This document shows, in pieces, positions 57,214 to 64,000 of a DNA stretch of 64,000 nt. The notes under the pieces are model-generated. The model was not told the DNA's origin. It was given only the letters and a program-made list of their open reading frames with translations, and searched no databases. Both the position numbers and the translations under genes were made by a program. Source of the DNA: Arthrobacter antioxidans (GTDB taxonomy: Bacteria; Actinomycetota; Actinomycetes; Actinomycetales; Micrococcaceae); contig NZ_CP095501.1 in NCBI RefSeq assembly GCF_023100725.1, positions 2,418,001 through 2,482,000 on the forward strand, written 5' to 3'. How positions within the stretch are numbered: the stretch's first letter is position 1; every line of letters begins with the position of its first letter.

Positions 57214-60200
57214 GTGCCAGAACAGACCAGCCACCGCCTACCTGAAGAATTCGGCGGAAACGAGTGGCTTGTTGACGAGCTCTACGAGCAGTTCCAGCGG
57301 GACCGTCACTCGGTGGACCGCAAGTGGTGGGAGCTCTTCGACTCGTTCGACGCCGACGGCGCGCCGTCGGGAAACAGCAGCCGTGCCGCGGACGCCCCTG
57401 CCGACAAGGCGACGTCGCCCGCTGTCGCCACGCCGGCCGCTCCCGCACCGGCCAGCCCGCCGTCCGCCGCACCCTCGGCAGCCAGGCCCTCCACGAGGGA
57501 ACTGCCGGTCGTGAAGGCGGAGACCGCGGCGCCGAAGGCCTCGGGCGAATCGCCCGCGAGCACCCAGCAGAGCGGCAAGCCCCCCGTCGCCAACGAGCCG
57601 GCGAAGAAGCCGGAATCCTCGCGCGAGGACAAGCCCGCCACGAAGCCCATCCCCGCGCAGCTCCCCGCCTCGGACCGCACCCCCGAGATGGACGAGAACA
57701 AGGTCAGCGTGCTGCGCGGCCCGGCGAAGGCGATCTCCACCAACATGGAGGCCAGCCTCAGCGTCCCCACGGCGACGAGCGTCCGGGCCATCCCCGCGAA
57801 GCTGCTCATCGACAACCGTGTGGTCATCAACAACAACCTCGCCCGTGCCCGCGGCGGCAAGGTGTCCTTCACCCACCTGATCGGGTACGCGATCATCCGC
57901 GCGCTCGCCCAGTTCCCCTCCCAGAACGTCTACTACGACGTCGTCGACGGCAAGCCGTCCGCGGTGCAGCCCGCGCACGTGAACTTCGGCCTGGCCATCG
58001 ACATGCCGAAGCCGGACGGCACGCGCTCCCTCGTGGTGCCGAACATCAAGAAGGCCGAGACCATGAACTTCTCGGAGTTCTGGCACGCCTACGAGGACCT
58101 CGTGAAGAAGGCCCGGGCCGGCAAGCTCGGCGCCGACGACTACGCCGGCACCACGGTGTCCCTGACCAATCCGGGCGGCATCGGCACGGTGCACTCCGTG
58201 CCACGCCTGTCCAAGGGCCAGGCGTGCATCATCGGCGCGGGCGCCCTCGAGTACCCCGCGGAGTTCCAGGGCTCGAGCGAGAAGACCCTCGCGAAGCACG
58301 CCATCAGCAAGACGATCACGCTGACCTCGACCTACGATCACCGCGTGATCCAGGGCGCCGGCAGCGGCGAGTTCCTGCGCATCATCCACCAGCTGCTGCT
58401 GGGTGAGCAGAACTTCTACGACGACATCTTCGAGTCGCTGCGCATCCCCTACGAGCCCGTGCGCTGGAGCGCGGACATCCAGGTCGATCCGATGGACCAG
58501 ATCAACAAGGTCGCCCGGATCCAGCAGCTCATCCACGCGTACCGGGTGCGCGGACACCTCATGGCGGACACCAACCCGCTCGAGTACGTCCAGCGCAAGC
58601 ACGCCGACCTCGACATCCGCACCCACGGACTGACCCTGTGGGACCTCGATCGCGAATGGCCCACGGGCGGTTTCGGCGGCCAGCCGACGCTCAAGTTCCG
58701 CGACATGCTCGGCGTGCTCCGCGACGCCTACTGCCGCACCACGGGCATCGAGTACATGCACCTGCAGGACCCCGAGGAGCGCCAGTGGTTCCAGGACGAG
58801 CTGGAGCACCCGTACTCCAAGCCGAGCCGTGAGGAGCAGCTGCGCATCCTGCACAAGCTGAACTCCGCCGAGGCGTTCGAGACGTTCCTGCAGACGAAGT
58901 TCGTCGGCCAGAAGCGCTTCTCCCTCGAGGGCGGCGAATCCCTGATCCCGCTGCTCGATGCCGTGATCTCCGGTGCGGCCGACGACGGCCTCGACGAGGT
59001 CGCGATCGGCATGGCGCACCGCGGCCGGCTGAACGTCCTCACCAACATCGCCGGCAAGACCTACGCGCAGATCTTCCGCGAGTTCGAGGGCACGCAGGAT
59101 CCGCGCTCGGTGCAGGGCTCGGGCGACGTCAAGTACCACCTCGGCACCGAGGGGACGTTCACCTCCGACGCCGGCAACGAGACCAAGGTCTACCTCGCCG
59201 CGAACCCGTCCCACCTCGAGGCGGTGGACCCCGTGCTGGAAGGCATCGTCCGCGCCAAGCAGGACCTGCTGGACCAGGGCGAGACCTTCCCCGTCCTGCC
59301 GATCCTCATCCACGGCGACGCGGCCTTCGCGGGCCAGGGCGTCGTGGCGGAGACGCTCAACCTCTCGCAGCTGCGCGGCTACCGCACCGGCGGCACCATC
59401 CACGTCATCGTGAACAACCAGGTGGGCTTCACCACGAGCCCGACGTCGTCGCGCTCGTCCGTGTACTCGACCGATGTCGCGAAGATGGTCCAGGCGCCCG
59501 TCTTCCATGTCAACGGCGACGACCCCGAGGCCGTGGTCCGCGTGGCCCAGATGGCGTACCAGTTCCGCCAGCGGTTCAACAAGGACGTCGTCATCGACAT
59601 GGTCTGCTACCGCCGTCGCGGCCACAACGAGGGCGACGACCCCTCGATGACGCAGCCCATGATGTACAACCTGATCGAGGCCAAGCGCTCCGTCCGGAAG
59701 CTGTACACCGAGGCGCTGATCGGCCGCGGTGACATCACGCAGGAGGAGGCCGAGCAGGCACTGCGCGACTACCAGGAGCGCCTCGAGCGCGTCTTCGCCG
59801 AGACCCACGCCGCCCAGACCTCGCCGATCCCCGTGATCGCCAAGGACCCGCAGGCGGTCTCGGACCTCGAGCGGCCCTACGCCCAGCAGTCCGACAGCGG
59901 CGATGCCGCCGCGCCGCAGACCGCGATCAGCAAGGACGTCCTGGCCCACATCGGAGCGGCGCACACCGCGATCCCGGACGGCTTCACCGTCCACCCGAAG
60001 CTGAAGGCACTGCTCGACAAGCGCGAGCAGATGTCGCGTGAAGGCGGGATCGACTGGGGCTTCGGCGAGATCGCGGCCTTCGGGTCCCTCCTCATGGAAG
60101 GCATCCCCGTCAGGCTCGCAGGCCAGGACTCGCGTCGCGGCACCTTCGTGCAGCGGCACGCCGTCTTCCACGACCGCGCCACCGGGCACGAGTGGCTGCC

Positions 60201-61071
60201 GCTCGACGACCTCAGCGAGGACCAGTCCAAGTTCTGGATCTACGACTCCCTGCTGAGCGAATACGCGGCCATGGGCTTCGAGTACGGCTACTCCGTGGAA
60301 CGCCCCGACGCCCTCGTCATCTGGGAGGCGCAGTTCGGTGACTTCGTCAACGGCGCGCAGACCATCATCGACGAGTTCATCAGCTCCGCGGAGCAGAAGT
60401 GGGGACAGCGGTCCTCCCTCGTCCTCATGCTGCCCCACGGCTACGAAGGCCAGGGTCCCGACCACTCGTCCGCGCGCATCGAACGGTTCCTGCAGATGTG
60501 CGCCGAGGAGAACATGGTCGTCGCCAACCCGAGCAACGCCGCCTCCCACTTCCATCTGCTGCGCCGGCACGCGTACACGCGTCCGAGGAAGCCGCTGATC
60601 ATCTTCACCCCCAAGCAGCTCCTGCGCCTCAAGGCCGCGGCGAGCTCGGTGGAGGACTTCACCCAGGGCACCTTCCAGCCCGTCATCCCCGACACGCTCG
60701 AGACGCCGGGGAACGACGTCGAGCGGGTCATCCTCGTCTCCGGGCGGCTCTACTACGACCTGCTGGCTTCACGCCAGAAGCTCGACGACGGCAAGACGGC
60801 CATCGTGCGCGTGGAGCAGCTGTACCCGCTGCCGGTGGAGGAGATCCGGGCCGCCCTCGCCACCTACCCGGGCGCGGAGATCGTCTGGGCGCAGGACGAG
60901 CCGGCCAACCAGGGGCCGTGGCCCTTCATCGGGCTCAACCTCCCCCAGGAGCTCGACCGGCCCCTCCGGCTCGCGTCGCGTCCCGCGTCCGCCTCCACGG
61001 CGACGGGTTCGGCGAAGAACCACGCGAAGGAGCAGGAGCTCCTAATCAAGCTGGCGTTCGGCCGGCAATAG
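57214..61071 (+). CDS. kgd: Multifunctional 2-oxoglutarate decarboxylase/dehydrogenase E1-E2 component
   Basis: 1285 residues, somewhat longer than mycobacterial Kgd (about 1230). The start is the GTG at 57214 after GGAAGAGG ('[20 protein letters not shown]'). The first ~45 residues are the E1 N-terminal helix ('[20 protein letters not shown]'). A Pro/Ala-rich linker of ~110 residues follows, then an E2-like acyltransferase domain with catalytic His 376 in '[13 protein letters not shown]'. The TPP-dependent E1 domain has '[16 protein letters not shown]' and '[17 protein letters not shown]'. It lacks a lipoyl domain, so it works with E2p of pyruvate dehydrogenase. Confidence 0.96.
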   Translation: MPEQTSHRLPEEFGGNEWLVDELYEQFQRDRHSVDRKWWELFDSFDADGAPSGNSSRAADAPADKATSPAVATPAAPAPASPPSAAPSAARPSTRELPVVKAETAAPKASGESPASTQQSGKPPVANEPAKKPESSREDKPATKPIPAQLPASDRTPEMDENKVSVLRGPAKAISTNMEASLSVPTATSVRAIPAKLLIDNRVVINNNLARARGGKVSFTHLIGYAIIRALAQFPSQNVYYDVVDGKPSAVQPAHVNFGLAIDMPKPDGTRSLVVPNIKKAETMNFSEFWHAYEDLVKKARAGKLGADDYAGTTVSLTNPGGIGTVHSVPRLSKGQACIIGAGALEYPAEFQGSSEKTLAKHAISKTITLTSTYDHRVIQGAGSGEFLRIIHQLLLGEQNFYDDIFESLRIPYEPVRWSADIQVDPMDQINKVARIQQLIHAYRVRGHLMADTNPLEYVQRKHADLDIRTHGLTLWDLDREWPTGGFGGQPTLKFRDMLGVLRDAYCRTTGIEYMHLQDPEERQWFQDELEHPYSKPSREEQLRILHKLNSAEAFETFLQTKFVGQKRFSLEGGESLIPLLDAVISGAADDGLDEVAIGMAHRGRLNVLTNIAGKTYAQIFREFEGTQDPRSVQGSGDVKYHLGTEGTFTSDAGNETKVYLAANPSHLEAVDPVLEGIVRAKQDLLDQGETFPVLPILIHGDAAFAGQGVVAETLNLSQLRGYRTGGTIHVIVNNQVGFTTSPTSSRSSVYSTDVAKMVQAPVFHVNGDDPEAVVRVAQMAYQFRQRFNKDVVIDMVCYRRRGHNEGDDPSMTQPMMYNLIEAKRSVRKLYTEALIGRGDITQEEAEQALRDYQERLERVFAETHAAQTSPIPVIAKDPQAVSDLERPYAQQSDSGDAAAPQTAISKDVLAHIGAAHTAIPDGFTVHPKLKALLDKREQMSREGGIDWGFGEIAAFGSLLMEGIPVRLAGQDSRRGTFVQRHAVFHDRATGHEWLPLDDLSEDQSKFWIYDSLLSEYAAMGFEYGYSVERPDALVIWEAQFGDFVNGAQTIIDEFISSAEQKWGQRSSLVLMLPHGYEGQGPDHSSARIERFLQMCAEENMVVANPSNAASHFHLLRRHAYTRPRKPLIIFTPKQLLRLKAAASSVEDFTQGTFQPVIPDTLETPGNDVERVILVSGRLYYDLLASRQKLDDGKTAIVRVEQLYPLPVEEIRAALATYPGAEIVWAQDEPANQGPWPFIGLNLPQELDRPLRLASRPASASTATGSAKNHAKEQELLIKLAFGRQ

Positions 61072-61091
61072 TAAGCCATCAGTATGATGTT

Positions 61092-61122
61092 GGGTGGGGC
61101 TCAGGCCCCACCCGATGTCTTT
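61092..61122 (+). terminator. Possible terminator after kgd
   Basis: A 9-bp stem (61092-61100 with 61105-61113) with a TCAG loop is followed by GATGTCTTT. It begins 20 bp after the kgd stop. The U-rich tail is poor, so efficiency is uncertain. Confidence 0.55.
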
Positions 61123-61191
61123 AAGGGCCTGTCAGCGGCATGCGCCGACTTCAGGCAGCCCCGCACCTCCGACGAGCACACCGAGGAACCA

Positions 61192-61791
61192 GTGGAACAA
61201 CGCAGAATCCGGCTAGCAGCAGTGGGCGACGAACTCCTCGCAGGGCTCGGTGATCCGAGGGCTCTCGGCTGGCTCGGTCGCGTGATGGCCCGGACCAGGC
61301 CCGACAACGTGTCCGTCGAGGCGTACAGCCTCGCCGCTCCCGGTGAGGGGACCGAAGCCCTGGCGAACCGCTGGCTGCAGGAGGCGGGGCGCCGCTTCGC
61401 CGACGGCTACGACAACCGCCTCGTGATCGGTTTGTCCGACCGCGACCTGGACCTGGAGCTGTCCACCGCGAGGAGCCGACTCAACCTCGCGAACATCCTC
61501 GACGGCGCTTCGCAGTCGAGCGTCAAGGCACTCGTCGTCGGGCCTCCGCCCGGACTCGACCCAGAACGCAACCGCCGCCTCGCCGACCTCTCCGCTGCCT
61601 TCGGGGACGTCACCACGCGCCGCAAGCACGTCTTCGTCGACACCTTCACCCCGCTGCTCGCCCACGAGCAGTGGCGCCACGACCTCGCGGCCAACGGCGG
61701 GACGCCGGGCCAGGCCGGCTACGGCCTCATGGCCTGGCTGGTGCTGCACCGCGGCTGGTTCCAATGGCTGGAAGTGCCCGCGCCAGAGTAA
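61192..61791 (+). CDS. SGNH/GDSL-fold protein with atypical catalytic site
   Basis: 199 residues from the GTG at 61192, which follows GAGGAACCA. 'LAAVGDELLAGLGDPRALGW' is the first SGNH block with Glu where the nucleophile Ser (GDS) would be. The C-terminal block reads 'NGGTPGQAGYGLMAW', with Thr where the catalytic His of the usual DGxHP block is expected. The fold is thus clear but the classical triad is not. Its substrate is unknown and it may be a non-enzymatic relative. A terminator follows. Confidence 0.7.
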   Translation: MEQRRIRLAAVGDELLAGLGDPRALGWLGRVMARTRPDNVSVEAYSLAAPGEGTEALANRWLQEAGRRFADGYDNRLVIGLSDRDLDLELSTARSRLNLANILDGASQSSVKALVVGPPPGLDPERNRRLADLSAAFGDVTTRRKHVFVDTFTPLLAHEQWRHDLAANGGTPGQAGYGLMAWLVLHRGWFQWLEVPAPE

Positions 61792-61809
61792 GGCACACGA
61801 GACCAGGAA

Positions 61810-61841
61810 GGCCCCGGGACACGCTGTTCCCGGGGCCTTTT
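61810..61841 (+). terminator. Rho-independent terminator
   Basis: A 10-bp perfect stem (61810-61819 with 61828-61837), 8-nt loop and TTTT. It lies 18 bp after the SGNH gene. Confidence 0.9.
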
Positions 61842-61940
61842 CCGTTATTCAGGAGCCTTATGTTTCACCGGGGTAACAAATGGGTTATCAGTGACTTACT
61901 GAGTGTCCGAAGGCAACGATCCTTCGCTATGCTGACCGAG

Positions 61941-61956
61941 TGTGATTGCCGTCACG
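61941..61956. promoter_or_regulatory. CRP/GlxR-like site upstream of the peptide transporter
   Basis: TGTGATTGCCGTCACG matches the GlxR/CRP pattern TGTGA-N6-TCACA at 9 of 10 positions. A possible -10 TATGCT lies at 61927-61932, so the site would sit just downstream of it, a position that favours repression. The gene begins at 62020. Confidence 0.5.
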
Positions 61957-62019
61957 ACCGCAATCCACCTCGTGGGACATTGCTGCGTCCCTCGCGCCCA
62001 GCACAGTAAGGACTATCGA

Positions 62020-63804
62020 ATGCGTAATAAGCGCACATTGACGCTCGCCGCACTGTCCATCGGGGCGCTCACACTGAGCGCCTGTGGATCGGCGGGCGGG
62101 ACCACCGCGGCTCCGGCCTCGGACAGTGCCGAGGAGAACCTGGCGACGACGATCAACATCGCGATCAGCCAGGCCCCGACCGGCTACAACGGCAACACCG
62201 CCGCCACGAACTCCGTCTACAACGGCTACATCAGCAACCTGACCACGAGTGGCTTCGCAGCCTTCACGGCGGCCGGAGAGCTGGAGGCCAACCCGGAATT
62301 CGGCAGCTACGAGAAGATCAGCGACGACCCGCTGACGATCAAATACACCATCAATGACGATGCTGTCTGGTCCGACGGCGTGCCGATCGACTACGACGAC
62401 GTCCTGCTCACCTGGGCCGCCATGTCGGGCACGCACCCGAGCGGCGAGAAGGATGCCGAGACGGGCGCCGAGTCGGATCTCTTCCTGGCCTCCTCCACCA
62501 ACGGGTTCGCACAGACGGAGATGATCGAGGGCGAGCCCGGCGACAAGGAATTCGAGCTCGTCTTCTCGGAGCCGTATGCCGACTGGGAAGCACTCCTCAC
62601 CGGCGACCTCATCATGCCCGCGCACATCGCCGCGGAGCAGGGCGGGCTGTCTCCCGAGGGTGACGGCACCGAGCTCGTCGAGGCCATCAAGGCGACCGAC
62701 ATCGCGGCGCTCACGCCCGTCGCCGAGTTCTGGAACAGCGGCTGGGACTACGAAGTGGATCTCCCGACCCTGCCGGACACCGCGCTGCTCCCCTCGTCCG
62801 GCCCGTACAAGCTGGACAATGCCACCAACGGCACCCTGACGCTCGTGAAGAACGACCAGTACTGGGGCGACGAGCGGGCCGGCAAGACCGACACCATCGT
62901 CTTCAAGACCATCGTCGACGAGGAGGCCGTCCAGGCGCTCCAGAACGGCGACGTGGACGTCATCGACCCCTCCAGCCCCACCGTCGACACCAAGGCCGCC
63001 CTCGAGCAGATCGGCGAGACCGTCGCGGTCGACACCGGGACGTCGCTGACCTTCTCGCACCTGGATCTCGACCAGCGCCCCGGCGCCGTCTTCGAGGACG
63101 TCAAGGTCCGCCAGGCCTTCAATGCCTGCACGCCCCGCGCGGACATGGTCGACAAGTTCGTGACCCCGATCGATCCCGAGGGGACGGTCATGAACCTGCG
63201 CGAGTACCAGCCCGGACAGCCCGATTACGACACGGTCCTCGACGGCGCTCCCGCCGCACAGGGTGACGGTGCCGCGGACATCGAGGGTGCCAAGGCCCTG
63301 CTCGCCGAAGCCGGCAAGACCGAGCCCGTCAAGGTGTCCCTGATGTACGCGTCCACGAGCCAGCTCCGCGCCGACATGGTGGCACTCATCAAGGACTCCT
63401 GCGACAAGGCAGGGTTCGAGATCATCCCGCAGCCCGAGGCCGAGTGGAGCGCCAAGCTCTCACAGCCCGGCGCCTGGGATGCCGTGCTGTTCGCCTGGGC
63501 CGGATCCGGCCTCGTCGCCTCCGGCGAGTCCATCTACGTCTCCGGTGGCGAGCAGAACTTCGGCGGCTACGCCGATGAGGAAGTCGACCGCCTCTGGAGC
63601 GAGATCGCGACCACGACGGAGGCCGACGAGGTCCCCGCGCTGAAGACCGAACTCGAGCAGCGCCTCGCGGAGACGCAGTACAACGTGGTGCTCTACGCGA
63701 ACGCCGACATCATCGGGTACTCCTCGAAGCTCGACGGCGTCGAGATGAACCCGACGCAGACCGGCATCACCTGGAATGCCTACAGCTGGACGAAGCAGAA
63801 CTGA
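62020..63804 (+). CDS. Peptide ABC transporter substrate-binding lipoprotein (SBP family 5)
   Basis: 594 residues. Signal peptide with lipobox 'LTLSAC' (Cys 22). Family 5 features include 'YTINDDAVWSDGVPIDYDDV' and 'LVKNDQYWGDERAGKTDTIV', then 'DEEAVQALQNGDVDVIDPSS'. These lipoproteins bind oligopeptides or similar solutes for import. AAGGA lies 8 nt before ATG 62020. The permease gene follows. The exact ligand cannot be predicted. Confidence 0.93.
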   Translation: MRNKRTLTLAALSIGALTLSACGSAGGTTAAPASDSAEENLATTINIAISQAPTGYNGNTAATNSVYNGYISNLTTSGFAAFTAAGELEANPEFGSYEKISDDPLTIKYTINDDAVWSDGVPIDYDDVLLTWAAMSGTHPSGEKDAETGAESDLFLASSTNGFAQTEMIEGEPGDKEFELVFSEPYADWEALLTGDLIMPAHIAAEQGGLSPEGDGTELVEAIKATDIAALTPVAEFWNSGWDYEVDLPTLPDTALLPSSGPYKLDNATNGTLTLVKNDQYWGDERAGKTDTIVFKTIVDEEAVQALQNGDVDVIDPSSPTVDTKAALEQIGETVAVDTGTSLTFSHLDLDQRPGAVFEDVKVRQAFNACTPRADMVDKFVTPIDPEGTVMNLREYQPGQPDYDTVLDGAPAAQGDGAADIEGAKALLAEAGKTEPVKVSLMYASTSQLRADMVALIKDSCDKAGFEIIPQPEAEWSAKLSQPGAWDAVLFAWAGSGLVASGESIYVSGGEQNFGGYADEEVDRLWSEIATTTEADEVPALKTELEQRLAETQYNVVLYANADIIGYSSKLDGVEMNPTQTGITWNAYSWTKQN

Positions 63805-63828
63805 TTGCAGCCTTCCGCTGACGCATGA

Positions 63829-63862
63829 GGACGGGCAGGCCCGCGGGCCTGCCCGTCCTTGT
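63829..63862 (+). terminator. Long perfect palindrome between substrate-binding protein and permease genes
   Basis: A 30-bp perfect palindrome (63829-63858) can fold with no designed loop, followed by TTGT. The tail is too poor for full termination. In such operons a stem here commonly gives partial termination or protects the upstream mRNA, so more binding protein than permease is made (inference). Confidence 0.65.
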
Positions 63863-63906
63863 GCCCGGCACCGCGACAGCCTGCACCGTTTCCAAGGAGC
63901 CCCCAC

Positions 63907-64000
63907 GTGTTCTACTTCATCGCCAAGCGAACGATCATCTCGTTCTTCATCATGCTCGCAGCGACCACGCTGATGTATTTCCTCACCATCTCGTCGGGCG
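63907..64000 (+). CDS. ABC transporter permease, N-terminal fragment (runs off the window)
   Basis: 31 codons from a GTG at 63907, with AAGGAG 6 nt upstream. 'FYFIAKRTIISFFIMLAATT' and the following hydrophobic residues are a first transmembrane helix typical of DppB/OppB permeases. It directly follows the peptide-binding lipoprotein gene. Only the first helix is present, so the assignment rests on context. Confidence 0.75.
   Translation, partial: MFYFIAKRTIISFFIMLAATTLMYFLTISSG

Noticed and set aside
57238..60570. A 1110-codon minus-strand frame opposite kgd
   Set aside because: No protein-like composition and the plus strand encodes Kgd along the full length.

Overview
The window is high-GC DNA from an actinobacterium, most likely a member of the Micrococcaceae (Arthrobacter and relatives). 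Supporting points are the gene order argS-lysA-hom-thrC-thrB-rho-prfA, a Rho factor with a very long polar disordered insert, a GuaB1-type GMP reductase homologue, a one-polypeptide 2-oxoglutarate decarboxylase/dehydrogenase (Kgd type), a mycothiol-dependent-isomerase-family protein and frequent GTG starts. No integrase, transposase, phage gene or CRISPR array was seen. The species call is inference from gene content only.

Layout. 1-9.7 kb (minus strand): a tightly packed housekeeping run argS, lysA, hom, thrC, thrB, then rho and the start of prfA. It covers arginyl-tRNA synthesis, lysine and threonine synthesis, and transcription and translation termination. 9.9-12.8 kb (plus): a three-gene flavin electron-transfer unit made of an FMN-binding lipoprotein, an ApbE flavin transferase and a membrane NqrB/RnfD-like protein fused to an NAD(P)H:flavin reductase module. 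12.9-13.8 kb: a VOC protein and a lipoprotein. 13.9-21 kb: a 5-oxoproline (pyroglutamate) module, pxpA, fused pxpBC, biotin carboxylase-BCCP and a GntR regulator on plus, facing a DUF1445 (D-glutamate cyclase-like) gene and an NRAMP-related transporter on minus. Three copies of one palindromic operator sit at the two outer promoters, so the block looks like one regulon.

21-35.5 kb is an accessory stretch with mixed strands. It holds two dehydrogenases, glutamate decarboxylase with a ClC chloride/proton exchanger (acid resistance), an acetyltransferase-AAA+ fusion, a methyltransferase, a HAD hydrolase, a GNAT, a DinB-type protein, an isochorismatase and a membrane protein. Three genes here (ClC, a P-loop kinase, GrpB) are broken by frameshifts or an internal deletion. 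The stretch ends at a tRNA-Arg(CCG) gene.

35.7-39.9 kb: a compact five-gene MoxR/DUF58/DUF4129 membrane operon. 39.9-45 kb: a WYL regulator and a full-length HrpA helicase. 45-47.9 kb (minus): a HEAT-like protein, a HIT hydrolase, a sulfurtransferase and a metallo-beta-lactamase-fold hydrolase. 48-52.7 kb: zinc homeostasis, with Zur and two MarR paralogues on plus and znuA-znuC-znuB on minus. ZnuA carries a tandem-repeated His/Glu metal-binding loop. 52.8-55.3 kb: two CorC/CNNM-type proteins. 55.6-61.1 kb: guaB1 and the divergent kgd. 61.2-64 kb: an SGNH-fold protein without a standard catalytic site, then a peptide ABC transporter substrate-binding lipoprotein and the first codons of its permease.
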